Source of the DNA: Enterocloster aldenensis
Lineage (GTDB): Bacteria > Bacillota > Clostridia > Lachnospirales > Lachnospiraceae
Direction: 5' to 3'
Length of the DNA: 64,000 bases
Assembly (NCBI RefSeq): GCF_003434055.1
Contig: NZ_QVEX01000019.1
Span: 29,551 to 93,550, forward strand
A model generated the notes under the pieces. That model searched no databases and was not told the DNA's origin. It saw only the letters and a list, made by a program, of their open reading frames with translations. This document shows, piece by piece, positions 46,061 to 54,990 of this stretch. The position numbers were made by a program, and so were the translations under genes. Position 1 is the stretch's first letter. Each line of letters opens with the position of its first letter.

Positions 46061-47227
46061 ATGGCAGATACATTTATTGCGCCCGGACAGATCATAAGCG
46101 GAAACCGGGCCTTGGACATGGCCGCAGGAACCGTGGCAAAGCTGGGAAAAAAGGCCCTGGTGGTGACGGACGATGTCATGCGGCAGCTGGGGAATCTGGA
46201 TAAGGTGACGGACATGCTTATAAAAACAGGAGTTTCATATGCTGTTTTTACAGGAGTGGGCGGAGAACCGGATGACCGGATGATTGAGGCCGGTGTGGCT
46301 GTGTACCGGGAAGAAAAATGCGACTTTCTCATGGCTTTGGGGGGAGGGAGCCCCATTGACTCCATGAAGGCCATTGCCATGATTGCGGCCTGGGGCGGCA
46401 GGCCGGCAGACTACATGGGCAGGACTGTCTGTGAGAAGCCGGCACCCATGGCAGCCATTCCCACCACGGCGGGGACAGGATCGGAGGCCACCCAGTTCAC
46501 CATTATCACGGACACGGCAACGCAGGTAAAGATGCTCTTAAAGGGACCTGGGCTTATGCCGGATCTGGCGGTCATCGACCCGCAGTTTACCATGACAGCG
46601 CCTCCGGGAATCACGGCAGCCACGGGTGTGGACGCCCTGACCCACGCCATTGAGGCGTATACTTCCAAAAAAGCCCAGCCCCTCAGCGATACCCTTGCCC
46701 TGTCTGCCTGCCAGAGGATTTTCAGCCATTTAAAGAGTGTATGGGAACATGGGGATGATTGGGAAGGAAGGAACCAGATGGCCCTGGCAGCCCTGGAGGC
46801 CGGCATGGCCTTTAACAACTCCTCGGTCACCATTGTCCATGGAATGAGCCGTCCCATGGGCGCCCTGTTCCACGTGCCCCACGGCATCTCCAATGCCATG
46901 CTCCTAAATGTTTGCCTGGACTATGCCAAGGAGGGGGCAGCGGACCGTTTTGCCCATATTGCGGTCAAATGCGGTTTGGGGAAGCCGGAGGACAGCAGCC
47001 GTGAGGCGGCGGATAAGCTTATGGAGCGGGTAGGAATGCTTCTCAGGGAGATCCAGATTCCCACCCTGGCGGAATACGGTATCCCGAAAGAGGATTTTAT
47101 GAGGGCAATCCCAAAGATGTCTGAGGATGCCATGGCTTCAGGCAGCCCGTCCAACACCCGCAGGGATGTTACGGTCCAGGAAGTGGAAGCCCTTTACAGG
47201 AAACTTTGGAAAAGGGAGGAGATGTAA
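46061..47227 (+). CDS. Iron-containing alcohol dehydrogenase
   Basis: A 388-aa group III (Fe-ADH) NAD(P)-dependent oxidoreductase. It shows the GGGSPIDSMKA nucleotide motif, TTAGTGSEAT, GVDALTHAIEAY (metal ligands) and HGMSRPMGALFHVPHG with the conserved histidines. It probably reduces the aldehyde made by the aldolase, or oxidises a polyol substrate. 14 bp separate it from the EIIA gene; AAAGGAGAC is present. Confidence 0.93.
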   Translation: MADTFIAPGQIISGNRALDMAAGTVAKLGKKALVVTDDVMRQLGNLDKVTDMLIKTGVSYAVFTGVGGEPDDRMIEAGVAVYREEKCDFLMALGGGSPIDSMKAIAMIAAWGGRPADYMGRTVCEKPAPMAAIPTTAGTGSEATQFTIITDTATQVKMLLKGPGLMPDLAVIDPQFTMTAPPGITAATGVDALTHAIEAYTSKKAQPLSDTLALSACQRIFSHLKSVWEHGDDWEGRNQMALAALEAGMAFNNSSVTIVHGMSRPMGALFHVPHGISNAMLLNVCLDYAKEGAADRFAHIAVKCGLGKPEDSSREAADKLMERVGMLLREIQIPTLAEYGIPKEDFMRAIPKMSEDAMASGSPSNTRRDVTVQEVEALYRKLWKREEM

Positions 47228-47228
47228 A

Positions 47229-48248
47229 ATGGAATATCTTACATTTGAGCAGGACAGGAAATATGACCTGATCCTGTTAGGCAGGATTGCAATCGACTTT
47301 AATCCCCTGGATTATTATAAGACCCTGGCGGAGAGCGGAACCTTCCGCAAATATGTGGGAGGTTCACCGGCTAATATCGCGGTAGGGCTTTCCAGGCTGG
47401 GAAAGAAATGTGGGTTTTTCGCAAGGATTTCCCATGACCGTTTTGGCGAATTTGTGGTAAACTTTTTTAAGGAGGAGGGGATTGACACCTCCCATATCAG
47501 GCTGTGTGTTAACGGGGAGAGCCTGGGGCTTACCTTTACGGAAATCCTGAGCCATGATGAGAGCAGCATTCTCATGTACCGCAACGGCGTTGCGGACCTG
47601 TCCCTCTGTCCGGAGGATATTGACGAGGATTATTTAAAGGAGGCTAAGGCCATCCTGATTTCGGGGACAGCCCTGGCTGCCAGCCCTTCCAGGGAGGCGG
47701 CCCTAAAGGCAGTGGCCCTGGCAAAAAAGAATGGTCTGCGCATTATCTTTGACATTGACTACCGCGCGTATAACTGGAAGAATGAGGATGAAATCGCCCT
47801 GTATTACTGTGCGGTGGCAAGGGACAGCGATATTATCCTGGGTTCCAGGGAGGAGTATGACCTGACGGAGCGGTTTTTGGGACTGGACGGTACGGATCAG
47901 GCCTCCGCGGCTTACTGGTGTGCCGGGCAGGCATCGGTTGTGGTGGTCAAGCATGGCAGGGAGGGGTCCACTGCCTACACCAGGGATGGAAATTCCTATT
48001 CCATCCGTCCCTTCCCGGTGGAGGCCCTGAAAGGGTTTGGAGGCGGTGACGGCTATGCCTCCAGCTTCCTCTACGGTATTCTTAACGGCCTGGATATGAT
48101 GGACTGCCTGGAACTGGGATCCGCCTCCGCCTCCATGCTGGTGGCGTCCCACGGGTGCAGCCCGGATATGCCCACAGTAAAAGAGCTGGAGGCATTTATC
48201 AAAAAGGAAAAAGAGCAATATGGCGAAATGGTGGCCAGAGAGGAGTAA
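47229..48248 (+). CDS. PfkB kinase, IolC-like (5-dehydro-2-deoxygluconokinase family)
   Basis: A 339-aa ribokinase-family kinase closely resembling Bacillus IolC: GRIAIDFNPLDYY, KYVGGSPANIAVG, FTEILSHDESSILMYR, SGTALAASPSREA and SASASMLVASHGCS. The catalytic base is Asp274 in FGGGDGYASSF, where IolC usually has GAGD. IolC phosphorylates 2-deoxy-5-keto-D-gluconate, but no other myo-inositol genes (iolG, E, D, B, A) are in the window, so the substrate may be a related keto sugar acid. The start at 47229 has GGGAGGAG upstream. Confidence 0.88.
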   Translation: MEYLTFEQDRKYDLILLGRIAIDFNPLDYYKTLAESGTFRKYVGGSPANIAVGLSRLGKKCGFFARISHDRFGEFVVNFFKEEGIDTSHIRLCVNGESLGLTFTEILSHDESSILMYRNGVADLSLCPEDIDEDYLKEAKAILISGTALAASPSREAALKAVALAKKNGLRIIFDIDYRAYNWKNEDEIALYYCAVARDSDIILGSREEYDLTERFLGLDGTDQASAAYWCAGQASVVVVKHGREGSTAYTRDGNSYSIRPFPVEALKGFGGGDGYASSFLYGILNGLDMMDCLELGSASASMLVASHGCSPDMPTVKELEAFIKKEKEQYGEMVAREE

Positions 48249-48253
48249 TCAGT

Positions 48254-49264
48254 ATGGAAATGAGGAAGATTGGTAAAACAGATATACAGGCCGCCGGCCT
48301 GGGCCTGGGCTGCTGGGCCATTGGCGGAGGCCTTTGGTGGGGGGACAATGATGACAGGATGTCCATTGAGACCATCTGTCGGGCATTGGATCTGGGCATC
48401 AACTGGGTGGACACTGCCAGGGTGTACGGTTTTGGACACAGTGAGGAGGTGGTGGGGAAGGCCCTTAAGGAGCTGCCCCGTCATAAGGTGGTCCTTTCCA
48501 CCAAGTGCGGAATCCAGTGGTATGACAAGGGCGGGGAGCTTCATTTTACAAGGGAGGGCCATGAGGTCCGCCGGGACCTGTCCCCCAAGGCAATCCGCCG
48601 GGACCTGGAGCTGAGCCTGAAAGCACTTGGCACGGATTATATTGATGTTTATTACACCCACTGGCAGTGTATGACCTATGGCCTTGTGCCCGTGGCAGAG
48701 ACCATGGGTGAGCTCATGAGGATGAAGGAGGAGGGCAAGATCCGGGCCATCGGCGCCTCCAATGTAAATCTTCAGATACTGAGGGATTACGAAGCCGCCG
48801 GACAGCTGGACGTAATCCAGGAAAAACTCAGCATCCTGGACCGGAAACCGGAGGCAGAACTTCTGCCCTTCTGCCAGGAGCACGGCATCACGCTCCAGGC
48901 ATACTCCCCCATTGAACAGGGGCTGCTTGCAGGAAAGGCAGGGGATGACTATGTGCCTTCCAAAGGAAATGTCCGCGAAGGAAAGACATGGTGGAAGCCT
49001 GAGAACATTGCTGCGGTTAACAGGATGCTGGCAGGATGGCGGGACCTGACGGAGAAGTACCACTGTTCACTGGCAAATCTCTGTATTAAGTGGAACTCCA
49101 TGCTGTCGCCTGATATTAATGTCCTCTGCGGGGCCAGGAAGGTTTCCCAGGTAGAGGACAGCGCCAGATCCCTGGATATCCCCATGTCCCAGGAGGATTT
49201 CCATCGGATGAAGAAGGATGCAGACAAGGTCATTTCCATGGCCGGAAAAAATAAAAAATTATAA
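48254..49264 (+). CDS. Aldo/keto reductase
   Basis: A 336-aa NAD(P)H-dependent aldo/keto reductase ((alpha/beta)8 barrel). It opens with MRKIGKTDIQAAGLGLGCWAIGG; the catalytic Asp and Tyr are in WVDTARVYGFG, Lys in LSTKCG and His in YTHWQ. The start at 48254 has GAGGAG upstream. It is placed between the IolC-like kinase and the isomerase genes, so it probably interconverts a sugar/keto-acid intermediate of this operon's pathway. Confidence 0.92.
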   Translation: MEMRKIGKTDIQAAGLGLGCWAIGGGLWWGDNDDRMSIETICRALDLGINWVDTARVYGFGHSEEVVGKALKELPRHKVVLSTKCGIQWYDKGGELHFTREGHEVRRDLSPKAIRRDLELSLKALGTDYIDVYYTHWQCMTYGLVPVAETMGELMRMKEEGKIRAIGASNVNLQILRDYEAAGQLDVIQEKLSILDRKPEAELLPFCQEHGITLQAYSPIEQGLLAGKAGDDYVPSKGNVREGKTWWKPENIAAVNRMLAGWRDLTEKYHCSLANLCIKWNSMLSPDINVLCGARKVSQVEDSARSLDIPMSQEDFHRMKKDADKVISMAGKNKKL

Positions 49265-49282
49265 TGAAAAGAGGATACAATC

Positions 49283-49966
49283 ATGAAAATCGCAGTTTTG
49301 AATGAATTTAGCCAGGCACCTAAAAACGGGATCATCCTTAAGGAATTAAAGTCTGTTGTGGAGCCAATGGGGCACCAGGTGTTTAATGCCGCCATGGAGG
49401 TTCCCCTCACTGACCAGGATGTTCCGGAAGCATACACCCAGGAGAATCCGCGCCTGACCTACCTGCATCTGGGAATCATGTCCGCGCTGCTCTTAAACTC
49501 CGGTGCAGTTGACTTTGTGGTCACAGGATGCGGGACGGCCCAGGGAGCGCTGATGTCCTTAAACATGTATCCCGGCGTTGTGTGCGGCTACTGTATTGAG
49601 CCCACGGATGCCTACCTGTTTTTGCAGATTAATAATGGAAACGCCCTTGCCATTCCATTTGCAAAGGGCTTTGGCTGGGGGGCTGAAATCAATTTGAACA
49701 ATATCTTTGTCAAGGCATTTGGCTCGCCCAAGGGAATGGGATATCCGGACGGCCGCAAGGAAGCCCAGAACCGAAATGCAGACCTGCTGTTTGATGTAAA
49801 GAAAAAAGTTGCAAAGCCTCTTTTAGATGCATTAAGGGCTTTGGATCCCCAGATGGTGAAGGAGTGTATGATCCCCAGATTCCTTGACTGCTTCTACGCA
49901 GGCTGCCAGGATCAGGAAATCAGGGCTTTTGTGGATGAGATGGCTTACTCCAAAGGCGGGAATTAA
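49283..49966 (+). CDS. RpiB/LacAB-family sugar-phosphate isomerase
   Basis: A 227-aa isomerase of the RpiB/LacA/LacB superfamily: MKIAVLNEFSQ opening, and the VVTGCGTAQGALMSLN loop, whose Cys matches the catalytic base of RpiB. It is longer than RpiB (about 150 aa), with an extra C-terminal region, resembling streptococcal DhuI, an RpiB-fold isomerase of a deoxy-hexosulose uronate. It is therefore a candidate ketol-isomerase for a sugar acid. It ends just 2 nt before the LarA-like gene. Confidence 0.85.
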   Translation: MKIAVLNEFSQAPKNGIILKELKSVVEPMGHQVFNAAMEVPLTDQDVPEAYTQENPRLTYLHLGIMSALLLNSGAVDFVVTGCGTAQGALMSLNMYPGVVCGYCIEPTDAYLFLQINNGNALAIPFAKGFGWGAEINLNNIFVKAFGSPKGMGYPDGRKEAQNRNADLLFDVKKKVAKPLLDALRALDPQMVKECMIPRFLDCFYAGCQDQEIRAFVDEMAYSKGGN

Positions 49967-49968
49967 GA

Positions 49969-51330
49969 ATGGTGGAACATGTCAGGGAGCACAGCCTTAT
50001 AGGGCAGCCGGACCACGGGAGGATACACCCTCTTAAAAGGGAGGAGATATACCGTGTCCTGGACCGTATGACAGAGGGCCTTCCTAAGGCAGGGAGGATT
50101 CTTCTGGTGCCGCCGGACATAACAAGGCTGTATTCCTATGCAGGGGTCATAACCTCATATTTATACAAAAAACTGTCTGTTGACGCCCTGGTCCGTATCC
50201 TTCCGGCCACCGGGACCCACCGGCCCATGACACCGGGGGAGCGCTGCCGGTTCTTTGGCCGGGATATACCGGACCATGCATTTCTTATCCATGACTGGTG
50301 CAGGGATACGGTGGATATCGGGACCGTGCCGGGCGCTTACTGTGCCCAAGTATCAGCAGGCAGGTATACAGGGGATATTTGCGCCCAGGTCAACCATTAC
50401 ATAGTGGACCAAAGCTTTGACCTGATCCTTTCCATCGGCCAGGTGGTGCCCCACGAGGTCACAGGGATGTCAAATTACACCAAGAACATACTGGTGGGCC
50501 TGGGAGGCCGCAGGATCATCAATGAAAGCCATATGCTGGGCGCGGTCTGCAACCTGGAGACAATCATGGGAAATACGGACACGCCTGTGAGGGCGGTGTT
50601 TGACTACATTGAGGAGCATTTCCTGAAACAGGCGCCCCTTATGTATATCCTTACCGTGACTTCCCAGGCAAAGGAGGACAGGCTGGTCCATGGGATATTC
50701 ACAGGGGCTTCCAGGCAGGTGTTTGAACACGCCGCAGCCCTTGCCCGGGAATGTAACATAACATACCTGCCAAAGGCTGTGGAAAAGGTGGTGGCCTATC
50801 TGGAGCCGGAGGAATTTTCTTCCTTCTGGGTAGGGAATAAGGCGGTTTACCGCACCCGCATGATAATCCGGGACGGCGGGGAGCTGCTGGTCATTGCCCC
50901 GGGACTTAAGGACTTTGGGGAGAATCCGGAAGTGGACCGGTTGATCCGCAGGTATGGTTACAAGGGCACGGAGCGTACCATGGAACTGGTAAGGGAGGGG
51001 GAGTTTGCAGATATGACAATGGTCCCGGCCCATATGATACACAGTTCTTCGGAGGGGAGGTTTAAGATTACCTATGCCGTGGACCCCGGGAAACTGTCGC
51101 CCCAGGAGGTACAGGCAGCCGGATATGGATACATGGATGTGTCGGAGGCGCTGAAAAGATATCCTGTCGCCTGTATGGAGGACGGGATGCAGAGGATGGA
51201 AGACGGGGAAGAAATCTATGTGGTAAAGTCCCCGGCCCTTGGGGTCTGGAAGGTGGGAGGAACTCCCTTAAGAAATTCTAACGCCGCCTTTAGAAAAACT
51301 TCCACAAATAGTCAGGGAATAGTCACGTAG
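49969..51330 (+). CDS. LarA-like nickel-pincer racemase/epimerase
   Basis: A 453-aa homologue of lactate racemase LarA (DUF2088), diverged from the canonical form. Residues matching Lactobacillus LarA Asp72, Arg75, His108, His174, Lys184 and His200 are Asp50, Arg53 (PPDITR), His84 (ATGTHR), His162 (VPHEVTG), Lys172 (SNYTK) and His188 (NESHM). The His-Lys-His spacing (10 and 16) is the same as in LarA. Lys172 would anchor the nickel-pincer cofactor. LarA homologues racemise or epimerise 2-hydroxy acids, including gluconate at C2; a sugar-acid epimerase role fits this operon. larB/C/E genes for the cofactor are not in the window. Confidence 0.88.
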   Translation: MVEHVREHSLIGQPDHGRIHPLKREEIYRVLDRMTEGLPKAGRILLVPPDITRLYSYAGVITSYLYKKLSVDALVRILPATGTHRPMTPGERCRFFGRDIPDHAFLIHDWCRDTVDIGTVPGAYCAQVSAGRYTGDICAQVNHYIVDQSFDLILSIGQVVPHEVTGMSNYTKNILVGLGGRRIINESHMLGAVCNLETIMGNTDTPVRAVFDYIEEHFLKQAPLMYILTVTSQAKEDRLVHGIFTGASRQVFEHAAALARECNITYLPKAVEKVVAYLEPEEFSSFWVGNKAVYRTRMIIRDGGELLVIAPGLKDFGENPEVDRLIRRYGYKGTERTMELVREGEFADMTMVPAHMIHSSSEGRFKITYAVDPGKLSPQEVQAAGYGYMDVSEALKRYPVACMEDGMQRMEDGEEIYVVKSPALGVWKVGGTPLRNSNAAFRKTSTNSQGIVT

Positions 51331-51449
51331 TGTTAAGGCTTTTTCAAAGATTAAATCCAAGGTATGTGATATGATAGATACATAAAGTGATAGATTATCA
51401 GCATATCCATAAACAAGGACAAATCAGATTGAGAAAGCGGGTGAAGTGA

Positions 51450-52163
51450 ATGAAGGTGCGTAAAGGATTAAAATATCTGGCAGCTATGATCATGGCTGCA
51501 GGGATCTGTCTCTGTGCCATGGTCATCATGGATGGTTACCACATGTATAGGGATGCGGTGGCTGAGGTAAGCCTGGAAGATAAAGTGGCTTCCATCCGCA
51601 GCAAGGAAAATTACACCACCTTTGATGAGCTGCCCGAAATCTATGTGGATGCGGTGCTGTCCGTGGAGGACCACAGGTTTTACAATCATCCGGGCATTGA
51701 CATGATTGCCATCGGAAGGGCTGTTTTTAATGATATCCGGGCAGGGGCATTTGTTGAGGGAGGCAGCACGGTGACGCAGCAGCTGGCCAAGAACATGTAC
51801 TTTACCCAGGAAAAGGAACTGCAGCGCAAAGTGGCGGAAGTGTTTGTGGCTTTTGACCTGGAGCAGAATTACAGCAAGAACGAGATACTGGAACTCTATG
51901 TGAACACCATTTATTATGGAAATGGATACTACTGTGTTAAGGACGCCTCGGAGGGGTACTTTGGGAAAGCGCCAAATGACATGACGGATTATGAAAGCAC
52001 GCTCCTGGCCGGAATCCCCAACGCACCGTCTAAATATGCCCCGACCGTAAGCCCGGAGCTGGCGCAGAAGCGTCAGGAGCAGGTGCTGGCGCGTTTGGTG
52101 AAATGCGGGTATTTTACGGAGGAACGGGCACTTGAGACGCTGGCGGCAGGGAATGTACTGTAG
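51450..52163 (+). CDS. Monofunctional peptidoglycan glycosyltransferase (GT51)
   Basis: A 237-aa GT51 transglycosylase with an N-terminal membrane anchor (about residues 8-28) and no transpeptidase domain. It shows the catalytic motif SVEDHRFYNHPGID, GGSTVTQQLAKN, and KVAEVFVAFDLEQNYSKNEIL followed by LYVNTIYYG. It polymerises lipid II into glycan strands outside the membrane. It lies 120 bp after the LarA-like gene and is probably a separate transcription unit. Confidence 0.93.
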   Translation: MKVRKGLKYLAAMIMAAGICLCAMVIMDGYHMYRDAVAEVSLEDKVASIRSKENYTTFDELPEIYVDAVLSVEDHRFYNHPGIDMIAIGRAVFNDIRAGAFVEGGSTVTQQLAKNMYFTQEKELQRKVAEVFVAFDLEQNYSKNEILELYVNTIYYGNGYYCVKDASEGYFGKAPNDMTDYESTLLAGIPNAPSKYAPTVSPELAQKRQEQVLARLVKCGYFTEERALETLAAGNVL

Positions 52164-52271
52164 AGAGATGTATGCTGTGGATGTATGTTTGCTGAGGATG
52201 AGTCCAAGGCGCATTGACGATGGGAATCCAGGATGATATGATGGGAGTATTCAGATTCAGGAGGAAAATAC

Positions 52272-53399
52272 ATGCAGATATCGTCCAGCTTAGGAATGAG
52301 CATTGTCACGGAGGTAAAGAAAATCATCCATGAAGATCTGACATTCATGGATAAGAGCTGCCGTATCATTGCCTGTACAGATGAAAGGCGGATAGGAGAT
52401 TTCCATGAGGCCAGCAGGAAGATGCTGGATGAGGGCCTTAAGGAACTGACGGTGCCGGATGACGATACATATCAGGGAACCCGGTCCGGGATTAACCTGA
52501 CGCTGGAGCTTGAAGGCCAGGTCGTAGGGGTCGTGGGCATCACGGGAAACGAAGAAGAGGTCAGCCGCTACGGACAGGTAGTAAAGAAAATGACGGAAAT
52601 CCTGCTGCTGGAAAGCTATTTGAAAGAAGAAAAAATCCGGGAACGCAGCGCCAGGAACCGCTTTTTGCAGGAATGGCTGATGACGGATGAGTTGAGGATG
52701 AATCCGGCCCTGGTAGATGAAGGTATCTCCCAGGGCATCGATGTGATGGCGGCCAGACGGGCTGCGGTGCTTGAGCATACCGGGAATTCCATCATGAGTC
52801 AGGAGGATGTGGAACGGATTGAACACAGGATCCGCCGCATCCTGAAAGAGGATATGCGCAATGTAAGCGGCAGCAGCGGCGGAAATTTTATCGTACTGAT
52901 GAGTGAGCGCAGCGATGAGATGGCGGAGAAGCTGATTGCCCAGATACAGAAGGATGTCCTGAAGGAATGCGGATATCAGCTGATTGCAGGCGTGGACAGC
53001 CGTACTGTCAGCGGCGGACAGCTTAAAGCCGGATATCTTCGGGCCATTAAGGCCATGAACGGGGCCGCGGTGCAGGGAAATGGCGGGATTGCCTTTTACG
53101 ACAGTATTTTATTGGAAATATTCATCAATGATATTGGACAGGCCACAAAGGAAGAGTTCATACAGCGTGTATTTAAGGGATGTTCGGAAAAGCGGATGAA
53201 GGAAGCTGTCCGTATTCTGAGGGTGCTCTATGAGTGCGACGGTTCCATCAACCAGGCTGCCGGGCAGCTGTACCTTCATAAGAATACCCTGCAGTATAAA
53301 CTGAACCGGTTAAGGGAAAAAACGGGTTATGACCCACGTAAATTAAGCTCGGCGCCTTATTACTATCTGGCGATTGCGTTTTATGAGAGCATGGAATGA
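52272..53399 (+). CDS. CdaR-type sugar-diacid regulator
   Basis: A 375-aa CdaR/PucR-family regulator. The N-terminal sugar-diacid recognition domain (about 1-135) is followed by a GGDEF-like middle region and a C-terminal PucR helix-turn-helix (about 315-370; INQAAGQLYLHKNTLQYKLNRL). In known members the effectors are glycerate, glucarate or galactarate. It lies directly before the canonical larA, so it likely activates that gene in response to a hydroxy acid. CAGGAGG lies before the ATG. Confidence 0.9.
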   Translation: MQISSSLGMSIVTEVKKIIHEDLTFMDKSCRIIACTDERRIGDFHEASRKMLDEGLKELTVPDDDTYQGTRSGINLTLELEGQVVGVVGITGNEEEVSRYGQVVKKMTEILLLESYLKEEKIRERSARNRFLQEWLMTDELRMNPALVDEGISQGIDVMAARRAAVLEHTGNSIMSQEDVERIEHRIRRILKEDMRNVSGSSGGNFIVLMSERSDEMAEKLIAQIQKDVLKECGYQLIAGVDSRTVSGGQLKAGYLRAIKAMNGAAVQGNGGIAFYDSILLEIFINDIGQATKEEFIQRVFKGCSEKRMKEAVRILRVLYECDGSINQAAGQLYLHKNTLQYKLNRLREKTGYDPRKLSSAPYYYLAIAFYESME

Positions 53400-53416
53400 G
53401 GGATATTCATAGGGAG

Positions 53417-53449
53417 AGGATTACTGCGGGCAGCGGTAGTCCTTTTTTT
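53417..53449 (+). terminator. Terminator after the cdaR-like gene
   Basis: An 11-bp stem AGGATTACTGC / GCGGTAGTCCT (two G-U pairs) with a 5-nt loop, followed by six to seven T. Confidence 0.9.
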
Positions 53450-53666
53450 GATGCGGCCTGGAATCCGCAGGCGGGGTAATGTGAGATAAAAGTGCATAAA
53501 ATTTCAATGCAAATATATATAAATAAATATAAAATACACAAACATATATATTATACATACCATATTATTCTGATTAAATATGGCTTTTGTAACATATCGG
53601 TGAGAATGATTTTATGTTATAGTTAATTCATGAAAAACAGGCGTAAAAGTTAATGAGGAGGGGGAT

Positions 53667-54944
53667 ATGAAGATAGAAATACCCTATGGAAAGACTGTGT
53701 TATCAGCAGATATACCGGATGTAAGAGTGAGTGCGGTACTTAATAACCGGCTGCATGATTATGAACCTTTGGCTGCCGCTGATGAGCTGGTAGAACAGGC
53801 GCTGGCATCACCAATCAGCAGTCCGCCCTTATGTGAGCTTGCAAAAGGAAAAAAGAATGTGGTCATACTGGCAAGCGACCACACCCGCCCGGTTCCCAGC
53901 AAGGCAATCATACCAGCCATGCTGCGGGAAATAAGACGGTTTAACCCTCAGGTAAAAGTTACAATCCTCATAGCCACAGGATGTCACAGGGAATCGACCA
54001 GGGAGGAATTGGTTCACAAATTCGGCCGTGAGGTTTGTGAGCAGGAAAAGATAGTTATACATGACTGTCTGAAGGATCCCATGGTGGATTATGGCGTACT
54101 TCCATCTGGCGCGCCTTTAAGCGTGAACCGGATTGGTGCCCAGGCGGATCTGCTGGTTGCGGAAGGTTTTATTGAACCGCATTTTTTTGCCGGGTTTTCG
54201 GGAGGACGCAAAAGCGTGCTTCCGGGAATCTGCGCAGCCAGTACGGTTTATGCCAATCACAGCTCCCATATGATAAACAATCCAAATGCCCACAGCGGCT
54301 GTCTGGAAGGGAACCTGATTCATGAAGACATGGTGGAGGGGGCGCGCCGTGTGGGTCTTAACTTTATTGTGAATGTTGTGTGCAACGGCAATAAAGAGAC
54401 CGTGGCTGCCTTTGCAGGGGATTTTGAACAGGCGCACCTTGCAGGCGTAAGCTTTCTTAATGGACTATGCAGGATGCAGGTTAAGGAAGAGGCTGGTATT
54501 GTCATCACTGGCAACGGCGGTTTCCCATTGGACCAGAATATCTACCAGGCAGTCAAGGGAATATCCACGGCAGATATCATCTGCCGCAGGGGCGGCGTGA
54601 TTATTATGGCGGCTGCCAGTGTGGACGGCCATGGGGGAGATGAATTCTATAACACATTCGCATGCGGGAAAACAGCAGGGGAAATCCTGCAGGATATCCT
54701 CAGCGTACCCCAGGATAAAACCCGGCCCGACCAGTGGCAGTCCCAGATTCTTGCAAGAGCAATGGCAAGGCATCCGGTCATTCTCATAAGTACGCAGCCC
54801 TATGAACTGGTACATAAGATGGGAATCATACCTGCTGATAACCTTTCCCAGGCCATTAAGAAGGCGGATGAAATACTGGGACGGGAAGAAAAAATTGTAG
54901 TTATACCGGATGGGGTTGGGTGTATTCCTGCCTTGGAAGGATAA
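53667..54944 (+). CDS. larA: Lactate racemase family protein LarA
   Basis: A 425-aa canonical LarA: SDHTRPVP (Asp71, Arg74), ATGCHR (His107), EPHFFAGFSGGRKSVLPG (His172, Lys182) and ANHSSH (His198), each matching a Lactobacillus LarA residue within one or two positions. It should racemise a 2-hydroxy acid such as lactate with the nickel-pincer nucleotide. The adjacent CdaR-type regulator suggests glycerate or another sugar acid as an alternative. GAGGAGGGGG lies before the ATG. An AT-rich 200-bp leader holds its promoter, of which only a weak -10 (TATAGT near 53620) is visible. Confidence 0.92.
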   Translation: MKIEIPYGKTVLSADIPDVRVSAVLNNRLHDYEPLAAADELVEQALASPISSPPLCELAKGKKNVVILASDHTRPVPSKAIIPAMLREIRRFNPQVKVTILIATGCHRESTREELVHKFGREVCEQEKIVIHDCLKDPMVDYGVLPSGAPLSVNRIGAQADLLVAEGFIEPHFFAGFSGGRKSVLPGICAASTVYANHSSHMINNPNAHSGCLEGNLIHEDMVEGARRVGLNFIVNVVCNGNKETVAAFAGDFEQAHLAGVSFLNGLCRMQVKEEAGIVITGNGGFPLDQNIYQAVKGISTADIICRRGGVIIMAAASVDGHGGDEFYNTFACGKTAGEILQDILSVPQDKTRPDQWQSQILARAMARHPVILISTQPYELVHKMGIIPADNLSQAIKKADEILGREEKIVVIPDGVGCIPALEG

Positions 54945-54990
54945 TGGTAAAACGAAACGGTAAGGATAAGTGTTCGAGGAGGGACAGAAA

